Below are positions 38,704 to 48,616 of a stretch of 64,000 nucleotides of DNA, one piece after another. Made by a program: the position numbers and the translations under genes. The DNA lies in IMG/VR virus record IMGVR_UViG_3300027901_000002, positions 35,015 through 99,014 of that record; one strand, 5' to 3'. The notes beneath the pieces were generated by a model, which searched no databases, was not told where the DNA came from, and saw nothing but the letters and a program-made list of their open reading frames with translations. How positions within the stretch are numbered: the first letter of the stretch is position 1; every line of letters starts with the position of its first letter. The stretch is from a virus.

Positions 38704-39001
38704 AGAGTATATGGATTTACCGTCAGCGATAAAAGACACTCAAAGAGCCGTTGATTTATTACAATTAAAATGCGATCCAGACGAAAATTGCGCAGAGTGC
38801 GATAAATTTTCTAAGTGCATACATGGAATACACATGGCGATAGGAGATGCCTTTTGGTACATAAACCAAATAGTGAGAATTTTAGAGGTTTTTTATCGAA
38901 ACGTTGGTGTCGTAACTGACGTGACTTCTGAGATACTTGATGGAATAAAAAAAAGCGAAATAAGAAAAAACGAACCTCCAAGTGAGAGGTATATAACATA
39001 A
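38687..39001 (+). CDS. Hypothetical protein with Cys cluster (104 aa)
   Basis: An acidic start is followed by CDPDENCAECDKFSKC, four cysteines that could bind a metal, then a hydrophobic-tending helix (WYINQIVRILEVFY). Function unknown; in the head module. Confidence 0.55.
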   Translation: MADEPEEYMDLPSAIKDTQRAVDLLQLKCDPDENCAECDKFSKCIHGIHMAIGDAFWYINQIVRILEVFYRNVGVVTDVTSEILDGIKKSEIRKNEPPSERYIT

Positions 39002-39495
39002 TGGTAACAATAGATAGAGTTATAAGATTTCTTGAAGACGTGATAAGAGGAGGAGTTAAGGCACGTGCAACCTCTGGAATAGAAAAGATTTTAAAATCAA
39101 ACATGAAATATAAAGTCTTCACTAGTGTTTTAGAAGACGTGTGGAATATACAAGACGCAGAAGAATTGCGTTCTCTTATTAAAACTGGTTCTGAACCTAC
39201 AATTAGAGGTACTTACAACGAACAGTATAAAAAATGGAAGAAAAGATACGCACCATTTCCTCACGTTGTAAGTGGAAAGTTAAAAAGAGGAACGAACGTT
39301 TCAATTGTTGGTGATAAGGTAGTTCTTTCTATACCTGCTTCTGCAAGTACAGCCACTAGAAAATCTCACGTCTACAATTTTGGCCCGATTCACGAGGCGC
39401 GTAAATCTATTTTAAAATCTACCGTTGCTTTTTCGTGGCAAGAAATAAGGAATAGAATTAGAAACACATATAAAAGAGCGTTAGAAAGAGCATGA
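39001..39495 (+). CDS. Minor head / virion morphogenesis-like protein
   Basis: The 164-residue product ends with YNFGPIHEARKSILKSTVAFSWQEIRNRIRN. This resembles the gp10-like / virion morphogenesis family end (a strand then R-P-x-L and a helix). Its place between portal and protease is unusual for that family, so the assignment is tentative. Confidence 0.45.
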   Translation: MVTIDRVIRFLEDVIRGGVKARATSGIEKILKSNMKYKVFTSVLEDVWNIQDAEELRSLIKTGSEPTIRGTYNEQYKKWKKRYAPFPHVVSGKLKRGTNVSIVGDKVVLSIPASASTATRKSHVYNFGPIHEARKSILKSTVAFSWQEIRNRIRNTYKRALERA

Positions 39496-39821
39496 AAAGA
39501 ACTTTTCACTTTAAAAATGCGGCTAAATTTCTTAAATATAGAGAAGATTTAGTTAAAAAGAAAAGGTTAGGATGGGAAGACAGTTGGGCGACTGACAAGA
39601 ATTGGCAACGCAAAACTTTAAACGATGTTTTTGTTTGTAAATGGTGTGCTGGTAAAATGTACGCCGCTGAATTTAGAAATGGTTCTCTTATAATGTCTTG
39701 TCGAACGCCATTGTGTCCTGGTAATATAGATCACGAAGCAAAAAACATACACGAGTTGTCAAAAGTTGACGTTAGAAAGTTAACTAATCAATATTTTTTC
39801 AACTCGATGTTGCGCTTTTAA
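39492..39821 (+). CDS. Zinc-ribbon protein in head module (109 aa)
   Basis: VCKWCAGKMYAAEF..LIMSCRTPLCPGNIDH forms a zinc ribbon near residues 48-82. Function unknown; it is the last gene before an internal promoter. Confidence 0.55.
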   Translation: MKRTFHFKNAAKFLKYREDLVKKKRLGWEDSWATDKNWQRKTLNDVFVCKWCAGKMYAAEFRNGSLIMSCRTPLCPGNIDHEAKNIHELSKVDVRKLTNQYFFNSMLRF

Positions 39822-39878
39822 TATCACACATTTATAAACTATAAAAATATACCTAAAGTAAGTAAAGGTGATAATAGA
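39822..39878 (+). promoter_or_regulatory. Internal promoter before protease and capsid genes
   Basis: TTTATAAAC at about 39830-39838 is a good archaeal TATA box; transcription would start near 39860. AAAGGTG precedes the GTG start at 39879. This probably boosts expression of scaffold and capsid genes. Confidence 0.5.
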
Positions 39879-40907
39879 GTGGAAGATTTTCAAATTGATT
39901 TTTCATTGGAAAACTTTGAAGAAACAGAAGATAAGTTTATTTTCACAGCAAAATCAATAACAAAAGACTTTGTTTGTGAAAAGGGATTGAAAAGATTGGC
40001 TAGTGATTCTCCAGGTAAACACCTTGTTTGGAGACATGAACATCCAATAATTCCAAAATATAAATCCACTCACATATTTGGACGTGTGTTGGAATCTAAT
40101 GTAGAGGATGGTTATATCGTTAGTAGATACGAAGCGTATAAACATACCACAGACCATAAAAAAGCGATAGAAGACATTAAGCTACGAAAAAAAATCGAAA
40201 AACCTCTTTCGATTTCGATGCGATACAGACAATATGGAAAGGAAAACCCAACGCATTTTGATGTATTAGAACATTCGTTAACTCCTACACCCGCATGTAA
40301 AGAATGTGTAGTAATAGATATTCAAAACGAGAGGGACAAAATGGATAAAGAACAAATTGAAAAAAGAATTAAGGAGTTAGAAGATGAGCTGACTAAAAAA
40401 GACAAAACACTAGAGGAACTTGAATCGAAGATTGTTACTCTTGAGAAAGAATCGGAAACAAAAGACGAAGACATAAAAGCAAAAGACAAAGAACTCGAAG
40501 ATTCAAAATCTGAAAACGATAAAATTGTCGAACAATTACTTGAGTTTAAAGACAAGCTAAACGAACAAAAAGACATGATCGATAAATTAAATTCTGATTT
40601 AAAATTCAAAGAAGTTGAACCTTTAATCAATCAATTGGTTGAATTAGATGGCAACGAAATGAGAGATCTTTACTTAATGAAAGTCAAACAAGACTTTGAG
40701 AAAGGAAAAGAATTTCTTATGGAAAGAATCGATGAATTAGAAAAGAGAGGAGACGTTCATGCTGTAACAGAAGATTTAGCTGAAACTGCAAATAAGGCAA
40801 TTGGAGACGAATCGTTAGAAGAAGACGAAAAGACGAGGAAGAAACGAGACAAATCAGCTTTTGCAAATATGCCAATAGAATTTTTCAAAAAAAGAGATGG
40901 TGAATAA
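39879..40907 (+). CDS. Prohead protease fused to coiled-coil scaffold
   Basis: The 342-residue product has two parts. Residues 1-145 resemble a prohead serine protease: HLVWRHEHP (candidate catalytic His), IFGRVLESNVEDGYIV, and KPLSISMRYRQYG (candidate catalytic Ser). Residues 150-300 form a long charged coiled coil (KELEDELTKKDKTLEEL..), as expected for internal scaffold. Such fusions occur in HK97-type viruses. Translation uses GTG 39879. Confidence 0.7.
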   Translation: MEDFQIDFSLENFEETEDKFIFTAKSITKDFVCEKGLKRLASDSPGKHLVWRHEHPIIPKYKSTHIFGRVLESNVEDGYIVSRYEAYKHTTDHKKAIEDIKLRKKIEKPLSISMRYRQYGKENPTHFDVLEHSLTPTPACKECVVIDIQNERDKMDKEQIEKRIKELEDELTKKDKTLEELESKIVTLEKESETKDEDIKAKDKELEDSKSENDKIVEQLLEFKDKLNEQKDMIDKLNSDLKFKEVEPLINQLVELDGNEMRDLYLMKVKQDFEKGKEFLMERIDELEKRGDVHAVTEDLAETANKAIGDESLEEDEKTRKKRDKSAFANMPIEFFKKRDGE

Positions 40908-40911
40908 ATAA

Positions 40912-41430
40912 ATGCCACAATATGATGCGTATACAACCTTTTTTAAGGAACATACTCAAGCTTTAAGCAAGGGCAGGTTTTGGCTTGACGAACAATCAAG
41001 CTGCACGCTAGGCGAATCAATGAAGCTTCACCCGACTTTAACTGGATACATTCAAACTCCGATTAAGAAAAGAAGAATAACTCGATACAGTAATGCAACC
41101 CCTGGTGCTGAAGAAGTTATTGGCGTTTCTCTTGATATAAGACACGTCAGTTCTGGTATTACAAATGACGAACGTATAATGAGACCTGATTATTATTTTC
41201 CACGGGAGATTACCGTTATGCAAATTGGAATTTGTCCTATTGTAAACACGGCGACTGGTTACGTTGCTCAAATTAATGATAAAGCAGTTTCTGCTTTGTT
41301 AGGAGCTCAATCAATAAACGCTCCAGGAGTAGCAACTGGTGCTGGTTACACATTAGGAAAATGGTTGCAAAGAACTCCTGCGCAAGAACCAGGTTTAGTT
41401 TACGTTAATCCACAGTTGGAGGTGTTGTAA
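40912..41430 (+). CDS. Putative capsid decoration/accessory head protein
   Basis: A 172-residue protein directly before the major capsid gene. It is glycine- and threonine-rich with beta character (YVAQINDKAVSALLGAQSINAPGVATGAGYTLGKW), like decoration proteins of the DUF2190 or head-fibre type. The position supports this; the sequence match is weak. Confidence 0.5.
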   Translation: MPQYDAYTTFFKEHTQALSKGRFWLDEQSSCTLGESMKLHPTLTGYIQTPIKKRRITRYSNATPGAEEVIGVSLDIRHVSSGITNDERIMRPDYYFPREITVMQIGICPIVNTATGYVAQINDKAVSALLGAQSINAPGVATGAGYTLGKWLQRTPAQEPGLVYVNPQLEVL

Positions 41431-41432
41431 AT

Positions 41433-42554
41433 ATGTCGTTCAATTGGAATAACTTACAAGACCCAGCATTAATACCTACTTGGTTGTATCAGAGATATAT
41501 CGAAGCTATTGACTTTTTCGATGAAGAATGGAAACCTATGATGACACGCTTTATGCCAAAAAGACCAGCTCCAGGCCCTGGTTCTAAGAAACACTTTAGT
41601 CTACCATGGTTAGCAGATCCACAAGGCATGGCTAGATTCCACGACGCTCGAGAACGAGTCGAAATGATGGGGCCTCCTCACATTGAAGGAATATCCTATA
41701 GTGCGAGAACCATTAAAAATGGATACCCTGAAGACCTTGAGGAATTCGAGGAAGACTTTTCTCACGGCGTAATTCAATCTAAGCGCCTAATGATGGATAG
41801 AAACTTAGTGAGATTCATAAATAGAACGATCGAATTTACTTTAACTCGTTATGTCTATGGAGATCCTACCGTGATGGCTACTTTCTCTAACCAAACTTTG
41901 GACAGGCAAGCTTACGCTAACATTAGAACTGGTACTTTTAGAGGTGCCGCAGATGCCCACTTAGGTGGAGTTTCTTGGGACAACGCTTCTGCAAACATCT
42001 TTAAAGATTTAAACTATCTAAAAGACCGATACGAACTAATGGCTGGCGAAGAGCCTACTTTCTTAGCAATAGGTCGTGTAACTACAAGATCGATGGAAGA
42101 CAACAATGGATTGTTAAACCGATTAATTCAAATTAAAGACACCACACAAGGAGTCTTAGGTGCCGCAATTCAAGGTCTTACAATCACTAGAGTAGTTGGA
42201 CAAACCTACAAAGAAATTCCTGGAATAAGCACAGATAGAGAAGGATATCCTGGTCGCGGTGATTACCTAAGACAAACCTGGAATAGATTAAATAAAATCG
42301 ATATGATGACCACGGTTTATGCTTCTGGTAGATGGGAATGGGGATTAATTTCTGATGGCAATTTAGGTTATACTGCTTGTGCATGGGTACACAAACTTCA
42401 TCAACAGCAAAGGGCAAGCCCAACAGAAATGTTTGTTAGGCAATTTACGGAGCACGATCCTTTAGAAGTCAAAAATACTGCAGCTATATCTGTAACTCCT
42501 GTCGTGACAGACTTTGCTCACGCATTGAGACTTGACCAATTAGCAAAGCAATAA
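41433..42554 (+). CDS. Major capsid protein (HK97-fold)
   Basis: A 373-residue protein in the canonical place after protease and decoration genes. An N-terminal arm leads into ISYSARTIKNGYPEDLEEFEEDFSHGVIQSKRLMMDRN (E-loop/spine helix region), then the axial domain with VYGDPTVMATFSNQ and a long helix. The C-terminal part YASGRWEWGLISDGNLGYTACAWVH is consistent with P-domain strands. Forms the icosahedral shell. Confidence 0.8.
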   Translation: MSFNWNNLQDPALIPTWLYQRYIEAIDFFDEEWKPMMTRFMPKRPAPGPGSKKHFSLPWLADPQGMARFHDARERVEMMGPPHIEGISYSARTIKNGYPEDLEEFEEDFSHGVIQSKRLMMDRNLVRFINRTIEFTLTRYVYGDPTVMATFSNQTLDRQAYANIRTGTFRGAADAHLGGVSWDNASANIFKDLNYLKDRYELMAGEEPTFLAIGRVTTRSMEDNNGLLNRLIQIKDTTQGVLGAAIQGLTITRVVGQTYKEIPGISTDREGYPGRGDYLRQTWNRLNKIDMMTTVYASGRWEWGLISDGNLGYTACAWVHKLHQQQRASPTEMFVRQFTEHDPLEVKNTAAISVTPVVTDFAHALRLDQLAKQ

Positions 42555-42562
42555 GTAGAATT

Positions 42563-43177
42563 GTGATGTCGTCAGTAGAAAAATATGCCACAAAAGAGGA
42601 TATAATCTACTTTGTAAAAATGTTCGATGATGGATTCGACGAAGAAAAAGTAGACGATAGACTCTTAAAAATGACCAACTCTAAAATAGACTCATGGATA
42701 ATAGAGCACTCTAAAAGACCAGTTAACATTCAAGACCGCTTCAACCTTTTATGGTCTGCGGCTGTTTGTTTTTGTTTAGAATTGCTTTGTTATAGTGGAG
42801 ATCTTGCTTGGTCAACAGGAGACGTGGCTTTACAACGAATGAATCGAGCCACCTACGCTTTTCAGAGGTGGCAACCAATGTTTTTCTTTGCTACGGGCGC
42901 TTCAGACCCGTTCAAAGGATTACTGCCACACGAAAGTTATCGTATGATGGCTTACGCCTACGTAGAAGCATATTGCCGTGACGATTTTTTTAAGGAATAC
43001 GGCACTCCATATCCACTTCCAAGAGTTACATTTGACAACACTTCAAGAGGTTTTAATTGGAATCTCGAACATGATTACAAGAAAATTGCGGATTACGAAA
43101 GTCAATACGCTGGATTAACTGGTGGTGTTGGCTTGGCAGATATAACAGAATACGATTTTGATGAAGGGCCTTTGTAA
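42563..43177 (+). CDS. Head-tail adaptor (connector)
   Basis: A 204-residue, mainly helical protein following the capsid gene. VEKYATKEDIIYFVKMF at the start and repeated helices resemble gp6/gp15-like adaptors that sit under the portal. Assigned mainly by order. Confidence 0.5.
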   Translation: MMSSVEKYATKEDIIYFVKMFDDGFDEEKVDDRLLKMTNSKIDSWIIEHSKRPVNIQDRFNLLWSAAVCFCLELLCYSGDLAWSTGDVALQRMNRATYAFQRWQPMFFFATGASDPFKGLLPHESYRMMAYAYVEAYCRDDFFKEYGTPYPLPRVTFDNTSRGFNWNLEHDYKKIADYESQYAGLTGGVGLADITEYDFDEGPL

Positions 43178-43536
43178 TGTTTAAAACACAAAAAATGTTT
43201 GAAGAAAACATAACGATTATAAACGAAAGTTCTCCAGCAAGAGCAAGCGGGGGAATAGCGGTTATAACGGAAGGATCTTCAACAACTATAAAAGCAGTTG
43301 TTATGCCAGATTTAGATTCTTACGCAGAACCTCGAAAAGAAGGTCAATACAATTACGAGCGTTTGTTCGCTCAAGTAAGAAAAAGCGAAATGGATAGGGT
43401 TAATTTAGTAAAAGGAAAAACCAAACTAATTTGGAACGGTTTGGAATATAAAATAGTGAACATCATAGATTACACGAGCAAAAAATTGTTTCAAAACGCA
43501 GAAATAGAGGCAAGAAGAAAAATTGACGTTGACTGA
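43177..43536 (+). CDS. Head-closure / stopper-like protein
   Basis: A beta-rich 119-residue protein (KAVVMPDLDSYAEPRKEGQYNYERLFAQVRKSE, then LIWNGLEYKIVNIIDY), resembling gp16-like head-closure proteins, where the strand W-x-G-x-x-Y-x-V is typical. Located between adaptor and tail-completion gene. Confidence 0.55.
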   Translation: MFKTQKMFEENITIINESSPARASGGIAVITEGSSTTIKAVVMPDLDSYAEPRKEGQYNYERLFAQVRKSEMDRVNLVKGKTKLIWNGLEYKIVNIIDYTSKKLFQNAEIEARRKIDVD

Positions 43537-44122
43537 ATCGCAAAAAGGACAATTAATAGAAGATCTGCAAAATAAAGTCGATTACGAATACAATTCTTGG
43601 TCTCCAAGTATAAATATTTGGAGAGCTGGAGAAGGATACGAAAGAGAACTTCCTTGCGTTGTTGTTGATTTTATAGGTAGCGAAGGCGCTATGTTTCGCT
43701 CGTTTGCAGATTGGGTAGGTTTAATTGACGATTTAAGGCACGAACATGCCTTTTGTGAGAGAGAGTTAGTCAATATTACCGTATATGCTGGAAAATATCA
43801 CAATAGCGGTGCTATAAGAGGAAGAGATTACGCTTCAGAAATAATTCACCGTATAAGAACTAGGATATTAGCGTATTGGAACGATCTCTTATATAATTTT
43901 AACGCTTCAATAGATAGGTCTTTTGACATGCCTATTAGAGATCTAACGATGTTCCAAGAAGACGTAGCAACAAAAGTGCATGAATTTGATTTAAACGTTC
44001 GTTTAAGAACGGACGTAAGGTGGTACAAAACATTACCACAAGGAGCAGATGCAGAAGAAAGAGCTGAAAAGGCTTATATAATTATGAATAATAAAAACAA
44101 CATTAGAATAAACACGAGTTGA
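43523..44122 (+). CDS. Tail-completion / tail terminator protein
   Basis: A 199-residue product positioned before the sheath gene. ELPCVVVDFIG and HEHAFCERELVNITVYAGKYH suit a tail terminator (alpha/beta) that caps the tube. The start is TTG, overlapping the upstream end by 14 bp (alternative TTG two codons later). Confidence 0.5.
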   Translation: MTLTESQKGQLIEDLQNKVDYEYNSWSPSINIWRAGEGYERELPCVVVDFIGSEGAMFRSFADWVGLIDDLRHEHAFCERELVNITVYAGKYHNSGAIRGRDYASEIIHRIRTRILAYWNDLLYNFNASIDRSFDMPIRDLTMFQEDVATKVHEFDLNVRLRTDVRWYKTLPQGADAEERAEKAYIIMNNKNNIRINTS

Positions 44123-44127
44123 ATTAA

Positions 44128-45561
44128 ATGGGTGAATATTTAACAATAATTTGGGACGCAGAAACACCATCTGCCGCAACTGTCCCCTGGGATAATTGTA
44201 TGTTAGTAGTTCACGGAAGCGAAGCTAGTCTCTCTTCAACAAAAGTTATTGCTTGTACTGCAGACGATTGGAGTACAATTCTAGCGAACGAAGGCTTTGG
44301 CGCTTCTTCACAAGCATATAAATCGACCGCAAATTTCTTTTCTGCAAGTCCAACTCCTGGCTCTACATTATACGTTTTAGCGTTAGTTAGTGGAACAGTA
44401 GATATTTATCAAGACACTCCAATGGAGAAAATAACAGAAAGTCTTTACGAGACGCCAGTTAAACCTCCTTTAGGATTTTATGGAACTCAGCAAGTTAAAT
44501 ATTTTCCAGTAGCAGAAAATACAGGTTATTGGATTAATAAACAAGATGGTTCTCAAGGACTTGGTTTCACTTTACAAACAGATGGAGCAGGAAACTGGAA
44601 CGGTAGAATAAATTTCAATAATGGTTTATCTGGAACTGTGATAGACAATCCACCAAGAACTGGTTCTAAAATAACTTGTTCTTTTAGGGTTGGAAGCGCA
44701 ACGGCTGAAGTTAGCCAAAATATAGAACTGTACAATATAAACATGTTGGCTACAGCTTACCAAAATAGTAAATCAATGACTAATTTCACTGGTTCTAACA
44801 CTTTTTACGGTAGTCAAGCAGAAGACCTAATGAGGTTTACAAATGCTATTGCTGGTAAAAATTGTTTATTTTTCTGGAATTTACCAGGAAATGCAGCAGT
44901 TGGGTCTAGTGGAGTTGGAATAAGCGTTAATTGGGAAAATCTTCGTAATTTCATCGGTGCTAGGGAAGATGTTGCTTTAATTAAAGCCAAGCCAAGCTCT
45001 TCAAATCACGATATGGCAGCAGGATATTTAGGAATGACGGCTGGAACTCATCCTCACAAAACAATGAGTTTTGCACAGCCACACATGGGAATTCAAGAAG
45101 AAGAAAGTAAAATTAAAAGAACTTTCTGGAACGCTGGACAGATTGCTTCTCCAATGGAGAGAAGAGAATTATCTGGAAATCCTTTCTTAATCAGTCACGG
45201 ATTTACTCTTGGTGCTGGTTATTCTTCGAGAATTAACTACGTTCGATGTAAATATATTATCAGTCAAAATCTCGTAAATGGACTTTGGGCGCTACTTGCG
45301 TCTAGGGATGTTAGAATGTCTTACGCTGGTATGCAATTAGTAAGAAATAAAATAGCAGGAATATTCAAAACTTTACAAGACCAAGGAATACATGATGGTC
45401 TTGCGTATATTAATATTCCAGTAGAAAACGATTTACTGAACAATACAGCCGCAGGACAAGCCGCAAGAGCAGCGAGAGAAATTCCATCAATTGAGATTGG
45501 GTTTTACTGGTATAGTAGTTTAGAAAAAATTACAATAACGGGAATTAGAAACGAGGCGTAA
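44128..45561 (+). CDS. Contractile tail sheath protein
   Basis: A 477-residue protein whose N-terminal domain (VIACTADDWSTILANEGFG..AYKSTANFFSASPTPGSTLYVLALVSG) matches the sheath pattern: a strand, W..L...G......A..FF...P.P...Y. Residues about 110-230 form an inserted beta domain. The C-terminal domain ends IEIGFYWYSSLEKITITGIR, the strand that links sheath rings. Implies a contractile tail. Confidence 0.8.
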   Translation: MGEYLTIIWDAETPSAATVPWDNCMLVVHGSEASLSSTKVIACTADDWSTILANEGFGASSQAYKSTANFFSASPTPGSTLYVLALVSGTVDIYQDTPMEKITESLYETPVKPPLGFYGTQQVKYFPVAENTGYWINKQDGSQGLGFTLQTDGAGNWNGRINFNNGLSGTVIDNPPRTGSKITCSFRVGSATAEVSQNIELYNINMLATAYQNSKSMTNFTGSNTFYGSQAEDLMRFTNAIAGKNCLFFWNLPGNAAVGSSGVGISVNWENLRNFIGAREDVALIKAKPSSSNHDMAAGYLGMTAGTHPHKTMSFAQPHMGIQEEESKIKRTFWNAGQIASPMERRELSGNPFLISHGFTLGAGYSSRINYVRCKYIISQNLVNGLWALLASRDVRMSYAGMQLVRNKIAGIFKTLQDQGIHDGLAYINIPVENDLLNNTAAGQAARAAREIPSIEIGFYWYSSLEKITITGIRNEA

Positions 45562-45566
45562 TTAAA

Positions 45567-46127
45567 ATGGTAGAACCTGTGTTATCTGACAATTACAAAA
45601 CTTGGGACGTTAGGTTATCTTGGCTTGTTACTTACCCTTCAAGGTTGTTTAGTCCTGGTACTGTTGAAACTGCAAATTTTGAGATTTACGGAACAGATAG
45701 AAGTTCCTTAACTATCAACAGACCATTAACTAGAATAAGTTCTCTTGAACAATACAACCAAGGTTATCAAGATGGCGTACCAGATATAAGAGTAAGCATA
45801 TTTACTAAAGAATCTGGTGAAAACTTCGAAAAGATGAGACGACTCGCCGCGAGTAAAATTCCTTTTGATGTTACTCTTAATTTAGCTTCAGATCCAGTGG
45901 ATGGAAACGACTTTGGTAACAATCCACACGAAGGGATTTGGATTGAGGGCTACGAAGAATTTTTAGGGTGTAGAGTAACAACTGAAAGAACAAACTACAA
46001 TATAGCTGAATTTCCAGTTCGTGAATTTGAGTGTATGGCTTTGAGACACATTATTAAAGAAACTGACGACTTTTACTCGATGATTGAAGGAGATGGAACT
46101 TACGCAACAAGCTGGCCAAGCAAGTAG
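45567..46127 (+). CDS. Tail tube protein
   Basis: A 186-residue beta-rich protein immediately after the sheath. FSPGTVETANFEIYGTDRSSLTINRPLTRISSLEQYN and the later VREFECMALRHI suit a gp19-like tube fold. Order sheath-tube is diagnostic. Confidence 0.7.
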   Translation: MVEPVLSDNYKTWDVRLSWLVTYPSRLFSPGTVETANFEIYGTDRSSLTINRPLTRISSLEQYNQGYQDGVPDIRVSIFTKESGENFEKMRRLAASKIPFDVTLNLASDPVDGNDFGNNPHEGIWIEGYEEFLGCRVTTERTNYNIAEFPVREFECMALRHIIKETDDFYSMIEGDGTYATSWPSK

Positions 46128-46136
46128 TGAATAAAA

Positions 46137-46757
46137 ATGCTGAAGCATATAACTTTGGGGACTAAAGAAGTATTCTATTATAACTACAATGGGGAGAGCT
46201 TACCTCTCCGACCTATTTCTAGTTTTGAACTAGACCAGTGTTTTTATAATAGTCTAGTGTTCGCCGAAGAAGAAGTAAGTGAACTTGTAGTTAAGCTCAA
46301 ACTGAGTTTAATCGATCCTAAATCGAAAATCGACATAAATAATAAAAAATACGCAGACTTAAAAAAGTTCTACGACTTAATTGATTATTGGATAGTTTAT
46401 TATTCTATGAAAGATTTTCAAGACGAGGATTTCTCTAAACCTAAGAACGGAATTCCTTCAGGATTTCTTCTTGTTAAAAAAATGAATGATATACACAAAA
46501 TAGCAAAAACTATTTTGCACTCTTCTTATCAACCAAAAGAAGTTATAGAAGAAATTATTAAGGATGGTAGTGGAAAGTTAATTGCAAAAATTGTTTTTAA
46601 TTTAAACGTTCCGCTTGCTGAATTTTCAAAAATTACAAAACTTCAAAGAGATTTTCTTGTCTTGTCGAAAATAGATTTAGAAAAACCAATACCGCATATA
46701 ATTTCCAAAACTGGAGATAAAGTTTCGTTTAGAGACGTGTTGAGGGGAATGGTATAA
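46137..46757 (+). CDS. Putative tail assembly chaperone
   Basis: A 206-residue, mainly helical protein between tube and tape measure, the usual place of tail assembly chaperones. LPLRPISSFELDQCFYNSLVF starts a helix bundle. I see no slippery-sequence frameshift; only one product is evident. Confidence 0.5.
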   Translation: MLKHITLGTKEVFYYNYNGESLPLRPISSFELDQCFYNSLVFAEEEVSELVVKLKLSLIDPKSKIDINNKKYADLKKFYDLIDYWIVYYSMKDFQDEDFSKPKNGIPSGFLLVKKMNDIHKIAKTILHSSYQPKEVIEEIIKDGSGKLIAKIVFNLNVPLAEFSKITKLQRDFLVLSKIDLEKPIPHIISKTGDKVSFRDVLRGMV

Positions 46758-48616
46758 TGTCCCAACCAATAGATGAATTAATGATATCTGTTGCGATCCA
46801 AGAAGGATCGAACTTAGAAGAATTGTACGAAATGTTGAAAGAAATTCAACAAACTGGTAAAATTAAGATAGAAATGCCAGACGTACCTACTAAACAACAA
46901 ATTACGAGAATACAAGCGAGAATTACAGAAACAACTAATAACATAATTAAATTGTTAAAAACTTTTCCAAATTTATGGGAAAGTATAAAAGACATTCTCT
47001 TAAAAAACATAGAGTCTTTAACTAAACTAGTAGAAGTAATCGACATAACAACGGAAGACATTAAAGATAAGATTGTTGATATTAAATATTTATCAGAAAC
47101 GACACACGATAACGTTCTTAATTTAATTTCAGAAGTAGCAAAATTAGAACCTATACCAGACGACGTAAAACAAATTCTTATTAAGTTAAACGACACTTTG
47201 AAAATTTTAAGTACTCCAAGAGCCGATGTTGATTTATCTGACATTACAGAAAGATTAGATGATATAAAAGATCAGTGTGTGGTAGAACCAATCAATAAAA
47301 TAATTGATTTGATTAAAAATATAATAGAACGCAAGCTACCAGGAATTGCAAGAAGAATCACTAATCAGACTAAACAAATTGAAACTAAAATCGACGAAAT
47401 GATGGATCACGTCACAAAAATAAAAGACGATGCGTTCGAACAAGTCGATCTTTTACACCAAGCGCTTCAATCTGTAATAGTTGGTATTGTAGACAAAAAT
47501 CAATCTATGTTTGATGAATTAAAGGAAAACTTAGACGAATTAACTACGCAATTAAGAGGTACAGATAATTTAATTGTAAACGAATTCACTCTTCTTATCG
47601 ATAATTTACAAGATTTGTTAGATTCAGCGATAATGACTTACGCAGACGAGTTAGTGAGAATAGAAAACGAACTCCTTACTACCGTAGAGGAACAAATGCA
47701 AGAAATAGGAGGTTTATACAACCAAAATTTAAATCTTCAATTAGAAAATTTACACGAAACATTAAAATTACACGAAAAACTACAAGAAAAAATAATAAAA
47801 GAAGCGGACGAATTTGCTAGTGTAACGGAAGCTTTACTTGAAATTTCTAACGCAATTAATACTGATTTGTCGTTTGCTATTAACGAAGTTAAAAACACAA
47901 TAGAACAAATTTTAACAGACATGTGGCTTATTCAAACAACTGGTGGAGAAGCAAAGGAACGTATAATAACTAAATTAATAAATATAGAAAGAGAAGAACC
48001 TACTATTTTAACTAGACCGTTTGAAGCACCAGAAGAAGAAATACCTGATATTATGAGACCAACTACTGAAGTAGTAGAAAAAACTACAGTTTTAACTAAA
48101 CCAGTAGAAAGAGCAGAATTAGGGCCAATGTTTGACGTCGTGAGGTCTCTTATTAGAATTTTATCAACAACTGGTACAGCAGAAGAAGCCAAAGAAAAGT
48201 TTATACAAGACCCAAGAGTTGTTGCTGGAATAAGAGAAAGAGATATAACGCATACTCAAGAAATTATAAAATTATTAGAATTAACAGAAGTGAGCATAGC
48301 TTCTGATTCTCAAGATATTTTGAGAGCAATTATAGACGAAGTTATAGAGCCTTACTTCGAGAATCAAGATAATATTTCACAAAATGTTTCTGAAGGATTA
48401 GCAGAACAATTTAATAAAATTAGAGAAACTAAAGAAGAACTTTCTAGTGTAAGTGAAGATATAAGATATGTTGTTTCTAGGACGAAGGAAGTTCTTGAAA
48501 TTTTAAAGGAAGTTAAGGAAAAAACCGATACTATTAATAGGAAAACCGAAGACAAAACTTTAGAAGAAAAAAACATGGAAAAAGATAGTGGAAGAAAGAG
48601 AGTGTTGACTAAATAA
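46757..48616 (+). CDS. Tape measure protein (coiled coil)
   Basis: A 619-residue, almost entirely coiled-coil protein rich in Glu, Ile, Leu and Lys, with no membrane span. The long helix and the position after the chaperone point to the tape measure that sets tail length. It is shorter than many; the N-terminal helices of the next gene may complete it. Confidence 0.6.
   Translation: MSQPIDELMISVAIQEGSNLEELYEMLKEIQQTGKIKIEMPDVPTKQQITRIQARITETTNNIIKLLKTFPNLWESIKDILLKNIESLTKLVEVIDITTEDIKDKIVDIKYLSETTHDNVLNLISEVAKLEPIPDDVKQILIKLNDTLKILSTPRADVDLSDITERLDDIKDQCVVEPINKIIDLIKNIIERKLPGIARRITNQTKQIETKIDEMMDHVTKIKDDAFEQVDLLHQALQSVIVGIVDKNQSMFDELKENLDELTTQLRGTDNLIVNEFTLLIDNLQDLLDSAIMTYADELVRIENELLTTVEEQMQEIGGLYNQNLNLQLENLHETLKLHEKLQEKIIKEADEFASVTEALLEISNAINTDLSFAINEVKNTIEQILTDMWLIQTTGGEAKERIITKLINIEREEPTILTRPFEAPEEEIPDIMRPTTEVVEKTTVLTKPVERAELGPMFDVVRSLIRILSTTGTAEEAKEKFIQDPRVVAGIRERDITHTQEIIKLLELTEVSIASDSQDILRAIIDEVIEPYFENQDNISQNVSEGLAEQFNKIRETKEELSSVSEDIRYVVSRTKEVLEILKEVKEKTDTINRKTEDKTLEEKNMEKDSGRKRVLTK

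Noticed and set aside
46137-46757. Programmed frameshift in the tail chaperone
   Set aside because: No slippery heptamer followed by an overlapping frame was seen at its end; the next gene begins with a simple TAATG overlap.
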